Below the pieces are notes generated by a model, which was not told the DNA's origin, ran no database searches, and saw nothing but the letters and a program-made list of their open reading frames with translations. This document shows, one piece after another, positions 1-6,014 of a stretch of 11,460 nt of DNA. Origin of the DNA: Rhodobiaceae bacterium (lineage in GTDB: Bacteria > Pseudomonadota > Alphaproteobacteria > Parvibaculales > Parvibaculaceae); assembly GCA_027352645.1 (NCBI GenBank), contig DAIEIL010000133.1, positions 1-11,460 on the forward strand. The letters run 5' to 3'. Positions within the stretch are counted from its first letter, which is position 1. Each line of letters starts with the position of its first letter. The translations under genes were made by a program, and so were the position numbers.

Positions 1-2
1 GT

Positions 3-596
3 CACCGACGTTCCGAGAGAGACCGGCAGATGCGCGCCCAGCGCCTCCACCAATGCGCCATAGCCGCGGATCAGCGGCCAGTTCTCGCCGCTGTCGTAAT
101 AGCGATAGAGATCAAGCGCCGAAATCCGCTCGGGCGGAAAGGCGCTGATCGCTTCGTGCAGATGTTCAATGAGGCGATACCAGCGCGCACCGCGATCATG
201 CGCCTCCGCCACCGGCACATCGAGCCCCTTCTCGCCCAGTGCATCGACCGCCTCGAAGCCTGCGTCGATCGCGCGTTGGTAGTCCGCCTTCTCCTCCTCG
301 GTGGCAAGACGCGAACCGAGATGCAGGGTGCGGTCGATGAAGCTTTCGCGTTTGAGATAGGCATGTCCGAGTGCCTCGGCCATGCGCGTCAGCGGATTGA
401 CGGCTGCCGAATGAAGCCAATGCGCGCCGCGATCCCATGTCACACCGAGTGAGTCCGTGTCGGTGTGACAACGTCCGCCGATGCGGTCCCTCGCCTCAAG
501 CAGCACAAAGGACAGCCCGTAGTCCTGTGCACGCCGCGCGGCGGCGATACCCGCTGCGCCCGCGCCGACGATAGCGATGTCGACCTCGCCGCTCAT
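3..596 (-). CDS. Flavin-containing amine oxidase (FAD-dependent), partial at the left edge
   Basis: The minus strand is open from an ATG at 596 to the window edge, giving the first 198 residues of a longer protein. The N-terminus is a Rossmann FAD-binding fold: a hydrophobic strand, the GAGAAG loop at residues 11-16, an acidic residue ending the second strand at Glu34, then ARDRIGGR at 35-42. RGAHWLH at residues 57-62 resembles the conserved segment after the dinucleotide motif in monoamine and polyamine oxidases (PF01593). Such enzymes oxidise amines to imines or aldehydes with release of H2O2; the substrate cannot be read from this fragment. The start overlaps the fghA stop codon in an ATGA (593-596) and no clear Shine-Dalgarno precedes it, which suggests translational coupling to fghA. 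There is no signal peptide, so a cytoplasmic location is likely. The C-terminal substrate domain lies outside the window. Confidence 0.86.
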   Translation of the reverse strand, partial: MSGEVDIAIVGAGAAGIAAARRAQDYGLSFVLLEARDRIGGRCHTDTDSLGVTWDRGAHWLHSAAVNPLTRMAEALGHAYLKRESFIDRTLHLGSRLATEEEKADYQRAIDAGFEAVDALGEKGLDVPVAEAHDRGARWYRLIEHLHEAISAFPPERISALDLYRYYDSGENWPLIRGYGALVEALGAHLPVSLGTSV

Positions 597-1438
597 GACG
601 CGAGAAGCGTTGCAGCGTGGAAAGCGAGATGATCGTCGATGAAGGTCTGGATGAAGTAGTAGGAATGATCGTGGCCGGGATGCGTGCGCAGCACGAGCTT
701 CTGCCCGGCCTTGGCGCAAGCCTCTTCGAGAAGTTGCGGCTTCAATTCCTTTTCGAGGAAATTATCGGCGCCGCCCTGATCGACGAGGATCTTTTCGTAA
801 TGGCCCTTCGCCGCGCCCGCCTCGATGAGACGTGTCGCATCATGCGCCTTCCAAACCTCGCGGTCGGAGCCGAGATAGGCGGTAAAAGCCTTTTCGCCCC
901 ACGAACAGCGCGTCGGCGAAACGATGGGCGCGAAGGCGGAAACGGAACGGAAGAGATCGGGATATTTCAGCGCCAGCGTCAACGCGCCATGTCCGCCCAT
1001 GGAATGGCCCATGATGCCCTGGCGGTTCGCATCGACGGGGAAGTTCTCCGCGACGGCCTTCTGCAAGTCCTTCACGACATAGCTTTCCATGCTGAAATGC
1101 GGCGCCCAAGGCGCCTCGGTCGCATCGACATAGAAGCCTGCGCCCTGTCCCAGATCATAGGCCGGATCGTCCGCGACGCCTTCTCCGCGCGGGCTCGTAT
1201 CCGGCGCGATGACGACGAGATTGAGCGCGGAGGCTTTCCGATAGGCGCCGGCCTTCACCGTGAAGTTCTCTTCCGTGCAGGTGAGGCCCGAAAGGAAAGT
1301 CACCACCGGGAAAGGCCCCTCGCCATCCGGTACATAGGCGGAGAAGCGCATGGGCGTTCCCGTCGCTTCCGACCGATGACGGCAAATGTGAAGCGTGCCG
1401 GAAAAGCAGCGATGGGACTCGATGAACTCGATGGACAT
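593..1438 (-). CDS. fghA: S-formylglutathione hydrolase
   Basis: This 281-residue serine esterase has the usual length for the family (esterase D/FrmB type). It hydrolyses S-formylglutathione to formate and glutathione, the second step of glutathione-dependent formaldehyde detoxification in the cytoplasm. The catalytic triad can be read directly: Ser146 in GHSMGG (144-149), Asp225 in GGADNF, and His258 in GHDHSYYF. The LTCTEENF segment carries Cys54, a position conserved in human esterase D. It belongs to the same minus-strand run as frmA, which makes its substrate; only the GNAT gene lies between them. A GAGG sequence sits a few bases before the ATG at 1438. Its stop codon overlaps the start of the amine oxidase. 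The identification is secure. Confidence 0.96.
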   Translation of the reverse strand: MSIEFIESHRCFSGTLHICRHRSEATGTPMRFSAYVPDGEGPFPVVTFLSGLTCTEENFTVKAGAYRKASALNLVVIAPDTSPRGEGVADDPAYDLGQGAGFYVDATEAPWAPHFSMESYVVKDLQKAVAENFPVDANRQGIMGHSMGGHGALTLALKYPDLFRSVSAFAPIVSPTRCSWGEKAFTAYLGSDREVWKAHDATRLIEAGAAKGHYEKILVDQGGADNFLEKELKPQLLEEACAKAGQKLVLRTHPGHDHSYYFIQTFIDDHLAFHAATLLAS

Positions 1439-1472
1439 GATACCTCGAACAATTTGATAACGCGGGGCCGCG

Positions 1473-2024
1473 TCAGGTCTCGATCCAGTAGCTGAGCGTC
1501 GGCCTGCCCGTTTCCTGATCGTGCGGCGTCATGCCGATGAGCTTGCCGCCATTGGAAAGAATGACTTTCTTCGACGCCTCATTCTCGGCGTCGCAGCTGA
1601 CCCGCACACGCGCCAGCCCTTCCGCCCGCGCCACCGGCAGGATGAGCGACAGCGCCCGCGTCGCATAGCCCCGCCGACGCTTCCACGGCACGATGCTGTA
1701 GCCGATATGGCCCGGTACGTAGTCCGGCAATTCTTCCGTTCCGTGCTGGAAACGCAACCCGATGACGCCGCTGAACTCGCCATCGTCGATCCAGAAAATC
1801 CTGAACGGCAGGCGCGGCGCCGGCGAGCCGTCGGCAAGTTCGACCGTCCCTTCCCACGCGATGAGATCGCGCAGGAATTCGTCAGGATCGTCTTCCACCG
1901 CCTCCAGCTCATCGGCACTCACGTCGCGAAACGTGTTCGGAGACCAGCCCTCCCGCAGCGCCGCAGCATAACTCCCGATGAGACCTTTATGCGGCACGAC
2001 GAGGCTGATCTCCGGCGTGCCCAT
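1473..2024 (-). CDS. GNAT family N-acetyltransferase (COG3981-like)
   Basis: This is a 183-residue acetyltransferase of the GNAT superfamily. The acetyl-CoA pyrophosphate-binding motif A is visible at residues 107-124: a strand (IGYSIVP) followed by RRRGYAT at 116-122, matching R/Q-x-x-G-x-G/A. A later strand (RVRVSCDAEN, 140-148) and the NEASKKVILSNGG stretch (148-160) match the C-terminal half of the fold, as in COG3981 predicted acetyltransferases. The acceptor substrate cannot be predicted. The gene lies between frmA and fghA: its start is 5 bases after the frmA stop with no convincing ribosome binding site, so translation is probably coupled to frmA, and 34 bases separate it from fghA. 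That placement suggests co-expression with formaldehyde detoxification, but a functional link is inference. Confidence 0.88.
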   Translation of the reverse strand: MGTPEISLVVPHKGLIGSYAAALREGWSPNTFRDVSADELEAVEDDPDEFLRDLIAWEGTVELADGSPAPRLPFRIFWIDDGEFSGVIGLRFQHGTEELPDYVPGHIGYSIVPWKRRRGYATRALSLILPVARAEGLARVRVSCDAENEASKKVILSNGGKLIGMTPHDQETGRPTLSYWIET

Positions 2025-2029
2025 CGGCG

Positions 2030-3139
2030 TCAGTAGACGACGACCGAGCGGATCGACTTGCCCTCATGCATCAGGTCGAAGCCTTCATTGATGCGTTCGA
2101 GCGGCAGGACGTGGGTGATGAGATCGTCGATGTTGATCTTCTTGTCCATGTACCAGTCGACGATGCGCGGCACATCGGTGCGCCCGCGCGCGCCACCAAA
2201 GGCCGAGCCCTTCCAGACGCGGCCCGTGACGAGCTGGAACGGACGGGTGGAGATTTCCTGCCCCGCGCCCGCCACGCCGATGACCGTCGAGACGCCCCAG
2301 CCGCGATGGCAGCATTCCAGCGCCTGACGCATTGTGTGCACATTGCCGATGCATTCGAAGCTGTAATCGGCGCCGCCGCCCGTCAGCTCGACGAGATGCG
2401 CGACGAGGTCACCCTTGATCTCCTTCGGATTAACGAAATGCGTCATGCCGAACTGGCGGGCAAGGCCCTCGCGCGCCGGGTTGAGATCGACGCCGACGAT
2501 CATGTTGGCGCCCACCATCTTGGCGCCCTGAATGACGTTGAGGCCGATGCCGCCAAGACCGAAGACGACGACATTCGCGCCCGCTTCCACCTTCGCCGTG
2601 AAGATGACGGCGCCGATGCCCGTGGTCACGCCGCATCCGATGTAGCAGACCTTGTCGAAAGGCGCGTCGGGACGGATCTTCGCCAGCGCGATTTCAGGCA
2701 GGACCGTGTAATTCGCGAAGGTCGAGCAGCCCATATAATGCAGCACCGGCTTGCCCTTGTAGGAGAAGCGGCTCGTGCCATCCGGCATCAGCCCCTTGCC
2801 CTGCGTGGCGCGGATCGACGTGCAGAGATTGGTCTTGTGACTCGTGCAGCTTTTGCACTCGCGGCATTCGGGCGTGTAGAGCGGAATGACATGATCGCCC
2901 GGCTTCAGCGACTTCACGCCAGCGCCCACTTCGACCACCACGCCCGCCCCCTCATGGCCGAGGATTGCCGGGAACATGCCTTCCGGGTCCTGGCCCGACA
3001 GCGTGAATGCGTCGGTGTGGCAAATGCCCGTCGCCTTGATCTCGACCAGCACCTCGCCCTCTCGCGGGCCTTCGAGCTGCACCGTCTCGATCTCAAGCGG
3101 CTTTCCCGCCTCGAATGCCACCGCCGCACGCACGTCCAT
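2030..3139 (-). CDS. frmA: S-(hydroxymethyl)glutathione dehydrogenase / class III alcohol dehydrogenase
   Basis: The product is a 369-residue zinc-dependent medium-chain dehydrogenase. It oxidises S-hydroxymethylglutathione, formed spontaneously from formaldehyde and glutathione, to S-formylglutathione with NAD+. Catalytic zinc ligands are Cys40 (GICHTD), His62-Glu63 (GHEGAG) and Cys169 (YIGCGVTTG). The structural zinc ligands Cys92, Cys95, Cys98 and Cys106 are all present. The NAD-binding GLGGIG loop is at 194-199, and Asp218 ends the next strand, which favours NAD over NADP. Length and motifs match class III ADH throughout. A GGAG sits 8 bases before the ATG at 3139. A possible promoter lies at 3175-3203, so this is probably the first gene of the frmA-GNAT-fghA-amine oxidase unit. 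Other names in use are adhC, adhI and flhA. Confidence 0.97.
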   Translation of the reverse strand: MDVRAAVAFEAGKPLEIETVQLEGPREGEVLVEIKATGICHTDAFTLSGQDPEGMFPAILGHEGAGVVVEVGAGVKSLKPGDHVIPLYTPECRECKSCTSHKTNLCTSIRATQGKGLMPDGTSRFSYKGKPVLHYMGCSTFANYTVLPEIALAKIRPDAPFDKVCYIGCGVTTGIGAVIFTAKVEAGANVVVFGLGGIGLNVIQGAKMVGANMIVGVDLNPAREGLARQFGMTHFVNPKEIKGDLVAHLVELTGGGADYSFECIGNVHTMRQALECCHRGWGVSTVIGVAGAGQEISTRPFQLVTGRVWKGSAFGGARGRTDVPRIVDWYMDKKINIDDLITHVLPLERINEGFDLMHEGKSIRSVVVY

Positions 3140-3166
3140 GTCGTTACTCCAAAGGCTGAATGAATA

Positions 3167-3203
3167 GCGGCGGCATTGTCGCCGCAGGAAGCCCCTACGA
3201 CAA
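3167..3203 (-). promoter_or_regulatory. Candidate frmA promoter with an overlapping hairpin
   Basis: In the 78-base gap upstream of frmA, the minus strand reads TTGTCG (3198-3203), 17 bases, then GACAAT (3175-3180). Each hexamer agrees at four of six positions with the sigma-70 type consensus. A transcript would start near 3167, leaving a short leader with a good ribosome binding site. An inverted repeat, GCGGCG / CGCCGC (3167-3172 and 3180-3185, 7-base loop), covers the -10 element. It has no T-run, so it is not an obvious terminator; it could be an operator. The call rests on pattern only. Confidence 0.35.
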
Positions 3204-3217
3204 GCCTCGATTGGCGT

Positions 3218-4027
3218 TCAGCGCGGGCGCATGGTCGATGAAAAGAAGGCGGCGGCGAGCAGATGCGACTTGGCCGTCGCTTCGGGGTTGTGCCGCATGA
3301 TCACGCGCCCGCCTTTGCCCTGATTGCCGAAAGGGTCACTCACCTCGACATCGACGCCCGGCATGTCGAAGCCATGATGCGCGTCCGCCATCACCTCGGT
3401 GCAGACCTTCGCGCGGTCGGCCTCGCTCAATCCCTTGACGAGCTTCGTGGCAACCTCCGGGTCGTTGTCATATTGATCGAGCGCACCGGTCACCAGCATC
3501 ACCGGCGCATCGACGAGATCGCCGAATTCAAATCCCGGCACTCGGTTGAAGAGCCATGTCGAAGGATAAACCGGCATGATCGCCCGGAAGGCGCCGCCTT
3601 GCAGGTACCTGTCATTATGCGCTCGCGTCGCCGCGAGCATGGCCGCGACGCCGCCGAATGAAAACCCGGCAACGCCGATGCGATCCCCATCGACCTTCGG
3701 ATGCTTCACTAGAAATTCCCGCGCGCCATAGAGGTCCGGCAGCGTTTCCGTGACCGTCTTCGGGCGCCCCGCCGCGCCGCCGCCAACCCCTCGCGCCGCC
3801 CATTGATCGGGCTCCAGCGTCATGAAGCCAGCCTGATTGAGCACATCCGCATAGCCACCTTCCCGCGCGGAGGCGCCCGCGGAGCCGTGCAGCAGAATGA
3901 CGGCGGGAAGCTTCCCCACGCGCTGCGGCACACGCAGTCGTGCGGCAATCGTCAGCGGATCTTCATGTAGCGAAGGGAAGGTGATGTAGTGCAGGTTTGC
4001 GGGGAGGTTCATCTCTGATGTGGTCAT
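3218..4027 (-). CDS. Dienelactone hydrolase-family alpha/beta hydrolase
   Basis: This is a 269-residue alpha/beta hydrolase from the preferred ATG at 4027. The oxyanion strand PAVILLHGSAGAS is at residues 41-53. The nucleophile elbow GFSFGG is at 121-126 with Ser123 as nucleophile. A probable acid is Asp184 or Asp187 in TGALDQYD, and the histidine is in AHHGFD (216-221). This matches the dienelactone hydrolase-like family (PF01738, COG0412); a serine replaces the cysteine of true dienelactone hydrolases, so the substrate is open. An in-frame TTG at 4120 would add 31 residues, but that extension is rich in Arg and Lys and resembles no family N-terminus, so I reject it. No signal peptide is seen. 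The gene lies 97 bases after folA and 78 bases before frmA on the same strand; whether it belongs to either unit is unclear. Confidence 0.85.
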   Translation of the reverse strand: MTTSEMNLPANLHYITFPSLHEDPLTIAARLRVPQRVGKLPAVILLHGSAGASAREGGYADVLNQAGFMTLEPDQWAARGVGGGAAGRPKTVTETLPDLYGAREFLVKHPKVDGDRIGVAGFSFGGVAAMLAATRAHNDRYLQGGAFRAIMPVYPSTWLFNRVPGFEFGDLVDAPVMLVTGALDQYDNDPEVATKLVKGLSEADRAKVCTEVMADAHHGFDMPGVDVEVSDPFGNQGKGGRVIMRHNPEATAKSHLLAAAFFSSTMRPR

Positions 4028-4126
4028 TCGCCGCCCGCGTCTTTCCTGCTTCAATGGCCCCGTTCGATCTCTGGCCGTCTTTACGCAAGACACGAATGCG
4101 CGGATCAGGCCGGCGCACAACGCCCC

Positions 4127-4627
4127 CTAGGGCCGTTCGAGCACCACAAAAGAATAATCTGCGCTATCTTTTAAACTGGCAACATGTCTCTCGCGCGACA
4201 CCTCTCGCCACCCCGCGCGGTCGAGGGAGAAATGCGCGTCGCCTTCAGGCCTCGCGTGAACTTCGGTAAGATAGATGCGCGTCGCGCGCGGCATGGCCTG
4301 ACGGTAAATCTCCGCGCCGCCGACAATCATCACCTCGCCCTCCTCGCCGGCGAGCTCAACCCCACGGGCGATGGCGGCATCGAGCGAGTCGAAGATTTCC
4401 GCGCCCGGCGCTTCGTAAGCGGCGTCGCGCGTGACGACGAGATTGGGCCTGCCCGGCAGCGGTCTTTTGGGAAAGGACTCGTAGGTCTTGCGGCCCATGA
4501 CGATGGGCTTGCCCATGGTCGTTCGTTTGAAGAAAGCCATATCGCCGGAAAGCCGCCAGGGCATCGCATTATCGCGGCCGATGACGCCGTTCTCGGCAAT
4601 GGCGATGACGAAGCTGATATGCACCAT
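4127..4627 (-). CDS. folA: Dihydrofolate reductase
   Basis: This 166-residue protein is a chromosomal type DHFR, reducing dihydrofolate to tetrahydrofolate with NADPH. Active-site residues align with the E. coli enzyme: MPWRLSGDMAFFK (22-34) holds Trp24, the catalytic acid Asp29 and Phe33; the NADPH-contacting MGRKTYES is at 44-51; Arg60 in PLPGR corresponds to the folate-binding arginine; and the VGGAEIY glycine pair is at 103-104. The ATG at 4627 follows the thyA stop codon with no spacer, so the two are surely co-translated. ThyA consumes methylene-tetrahydrofolate and yields dihydrofolate, which FolA recycles. No T-rich terminator is visible after the stop codon at 4127. Confidence 0.97.
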   Translation of the reverse strand: MVHISFVIAIAENGVIGRDNAMPWRLSGDMAFFKRTTMGKPIVMGRKTYESFPKRPLPGRPNLVVTRDAAYEAPGAEIFDSLDAAIARGVELAGEEGEVMIVGGAEIYRQAMPRATRIYLTEVHARPEGDAHFSLDRAGWREVSRERHVASLKDSADYSFVVLERP

Positions 4628-5422
4628 TCAGACAGCGACCGGCGCCGCGATATGCGGATGGGCCTCATAGCCTTCGAGCTTGAAGTCGTCATAGGTGAAA
4701 TCGAAGATCGACTTCACATCGGGATTGATGCGCATCTTCGGCAAGGGCTTCGGCTCGCGCGAAAGCTGCAGGCTCGCCTGGTCGAGATGGTTCGAATAGA
4801 GATGCGCGTCGCCGAAGGTGTGGATGAACTCTCCGGCTTCGAGCCCCGTCACCTGCGCGACCATCATGGTGAGAAGCGCATAGGAGGCGATATTGAAAGG
4901 TACGCCGAGGAAGATGTCCGCCGAGCGCTGATAGAGCTGGCAGGAGAGCTTGCCCTCGGCGACATAGAACTGGAACAGGCAATGGCAAGGCGGCAGCGCC
5001 ATGTGATCGACATCGGCGACATTCCAGGCCGAGACGATGAGACGCCGCGAATCCGGGCTTTTCCTGATCTGCTCGATCAGGTTCTTGATCTGGTCGATCT
5101 TCTCGCCGTTCGGCGCGGGCCACGATCGCCACTGATGACCATAGACGGGCCCCAGATCACCCTTCTCATCGGCCCAGTCGTCCCAGATGCCGACGCCATT
5201 CGCCTTCAGATAGGCGATGTTGGTGTCGCCCGCGAGGAACCAGAGCAACTCGTGAATGATGGATTTCAGATGCAGCTTCTTGGTCGTGACCATCGGGAAG
5301 CCGTCGGCGAGATTGTAGCGCGACTGCCAGCCGAAGGTGCTGAGCGTGCCCGTGCCGGTGCGGTCGGTCTTCTTGACGCCGTGGTCGCGCACGTGGCGCA
5401 TCAGGTCGAGATACTGCTTCAT
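4628..5422 (-). CDS. thyA: Thymidylate synthase
   Basis: This is a 264-residue thymidylate synthase of the same length as E. coli ThyA, making dTMP from dUMP and 5,10-methylenetetrahydrofolate. The catalytic cysteine is Cys146 in ALPPCHCLFQF (142-152). Other conserved residues fall at the classical positions: Arg21, Arg166 (QRSAD), Asp169, Asn177 (GVPFNIAS), and the His207/Tyr209 pair in GDAHLYSNH. A GGAG lies 8 bases before the ATG at 5422. It is the first gene of a thyA-folA pair joined without a gap. The upstream region (5423-5640) holds a striking cluster of GANTC sites, which may bear on its regulation. The call is certain. Confidence 0.98.
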   Translation of the reverse strand: MKQYLDLMRHVRDHGVKKTDRTGTGTLSTFGWQSRYNLADGFPMVTTKKLHLKSIIHELLWFLAGDTNIAYLKANGVGIWDDWADEKGDLGPVYGHQWRSWPAPNGEKIDQIKNLIEQIRKSPDSRRLIVSAWNVADVDHMALPPCHCLFQFYVAEGKLSCQLYQRSADIFLGVPFNIASYALLTMMVAQVTGLEAGEFIHTFGDAHLYSNHLDQASLQLSREPKPLPKMRINPDVKSIFDFTYDDFKLEGYEAHPHIAAPVAV

Positions 5423-5437
5423 CGGCTTCGCTCCGGG

Positions 5438-5601
5438 GATTCGTATTGGAAGCTTACAGCGCGCGCGCCTTCAGCGCATCGCCGCAGACGGCCTATCCAC
5501 AGACAATTTCAATTCTCGATTTCAACTCGCCCGATTCCATCGCGAATCGGTGCAATACCCTGATTTCAGGCGCTTTTTTGCACGAATCTGGGACTCGAGT
5601 C
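5438..5601. promoter_or_regulatory. Cluster of six GANTC (CcrM-type methylation) sites upstream of thyA
   Basis: GANTC occurs at 5438, 5533, 5544, 5584, 5592 and 5597 (start positions), five of them within 69 bases. Two form an inverted repeat, CCGATTC / GAATCGG at 5531-5537 and 5544-5550 with a 6-base spacer. Two abut in the perfect palindrome GACTCGAGTC (5592-5601). Reading the rest of the window by eye I find only about eleven more. In alphaproteobacteria CcrM methylates GANTC once per cell cycle and GcrA acts at methylated promoters. The cluster lies between thyA and ssrA, so it could serve either direction. No clear -35/-10 pair for thyA could be placed. A regulatory role is inferred from density and position. 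Confidence 0.5.
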
Positions 5602-5638
5602 GAAAGCGCAGCCCTAAGCGCGCATCGCGCGAGGCGTC

Positions 5639-5670
5639 CTTTATTTTCGGATGAGGAACGCCTATATAAG
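5639..5670 (+). promoter_or_regulatory. Candidate ssrA promoter (-10 region)
   Basis: An AT-rich stretch with TATATA (5663-5668) or TATAAG (5665-5670) lies 5-7 bases before the hairpin at 5675, where the acceptor piece of ssrA seems to begin. The -35 position, about 5640-5647, reads as a T-rich block without a good TTGAC match. This is the only TATA-like element in front of the RNA gene. It is a pattern-based call. Confidence 0.35.
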
Positions 5671-5756
5671 GCCTGTCAGCTTCGGCTGACTATGGTGATA
5701 AACGGGCTACATAATAAGCCATTCGGACCCGGGGGCGGTACCCGGCGCCTCCACCA

Positions 5757-5785
5757 ATTATCTCCCCGTCGTGGCGGGAATTCTT
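5757..5785 (+). other. Intervening segment of the permuted tmRNA precursor
   Basis: These 29 bases lie between the acceptor-piece CCA (5754-5756) and the first G of the coding piece (5786). In two-piece tmRNAs this segment is removed from the precursor, so it should be absent from both mature RNAs. Its limits follow from the 7-bp acceptor stem and the encoded CCA. Confidence 0.8.
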
Positions 5786-5868
5786 GGGGGCGAACTAGGA
5801 TCGACGAGGGTGTAAAAGTAGTTCTTTTGCCCGGCATGGTTCCGCCGTCATCGGGCCGTTTTATAGTT

Positions 5869-5907
5869 GCCAACGACAACTATGCTGAGGTTGCCGTCGC
5901 TGCGTAA
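5869..5907 (+). other. ssrA: tmRNA tag reading frame, ANDNYAEVAVAA then TAA
   Basis: Twelve codons from the GCC resume codon at 5869 to GCG at 5902-5904, followed by TAA, encode ANDNYAEVAVAA. With the alanine carried by the tmRNA itself the tag is AANDNYAEVAVAA, 13 residues. The upstream TAGTT matches the position of TAGTC before the E. coli resume codon. The AANDN start is the SspB-binding part and the terminal VAA is the ClpX-recognised end, by analogy with E. coli and Caulobacter tags. A longer open frame containing this segment (5446-5907) is not a protein gene. Confidence 0.93.
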
Positions 5908-6014
5908 TGCAGTGCCAGCACTTCGATTGAAGTCCTTGACTTTAGCCGGTTAAGGCGGGGTTCGGGGGTACCTGGCAACAGAAACCCCCACTTCACCCGG
6001 CGGGAGATACTTCC

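Larger units (their letters stand above)
5675..5990 (+). ncRNA. ssrA: Transfer-messenger RNA, circularly permuted two-piece form
   Basis: tmRNA rescues stalled ribosomes and adds a proteolysis tag. Here the gene is permuted, as known for alphaproteobacteria. The acceptor piece comes first (about 5675-5756) and ends in ACCA. A 29-base intervening segment (5757-5785) follows, then the coding piece from 5786. The acceptor stem forms between the pieces: GGGGGCG (5786-5792) pairs with CGCCTCC (5746-5752) over 7 bp, with G5788.T5750 as the G3.U70 pair recognised by alanyl-tRNA synthetase. The D-arm-like AACTAGGATCGACG is at 5793-5806. A first pseudoknot stem is GCCCG/CGGGC (5829-5833, 5852-5856). 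The tag frame starts at GCC 5869 after ATAGTT. The piece probably ends with GGGGGT/ACCCCC (5964-5969, 5984-5989). A GTCAGC-TTCG-GCTGAC hairpin (5675-5690) begins the transcript. Outer ends are approximate. Confidence 0.94.

Noticed and set aside
4028..4120. 31-residue N-terminal extension of the dienelactone hydrolase-like protein from a TTG
   Set aside because: It is basic and unlike any family N-terminus. The ATG at 4027 gives the usual length.
4184..5563. Long plus-strand open frame antisense to folA and thyA (459 residues)
   Set aside because: It is Arg/Asp/Glu-rich, antisense to two fully conserved enzymes, and results from GC-rich codon bias on the opposite strand.
5559..5579. Small hairpin CCTG-ATTT-CAGG followed by six T
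   Set aside because: A 4-bp stem is too weak for an intrinsic terminator, and no plus-strand gene ends upstream of it.
5423..5660. Replication origin
   Set aside because: There is one DnaA-like 9-mer and a GANTC cluster, but no further DnaA boxes, no CtrA-type TTAA-N7-TTAA pairs and no long AT-rich stretch, so a promoter-type role is more likely.
5725..5756. Possible tRNA gene ending in CCA
   Set aside because: It has a T-arm-like stem and a CCA end but no anticodon arm upstream. The 5' acceptor strand lies downstream at 5786, so it is the tmRNA acceptor piece.
5446..5907. 153-residue plus-strand open frame ending in the tmRNA tag
   Set aside because: It runs through the thyA upstream region and the whole acceptor piece of ssrA, has no ribosome binding site or family resemblance, and only its last 12 codons are real, as the tmRNA tag.
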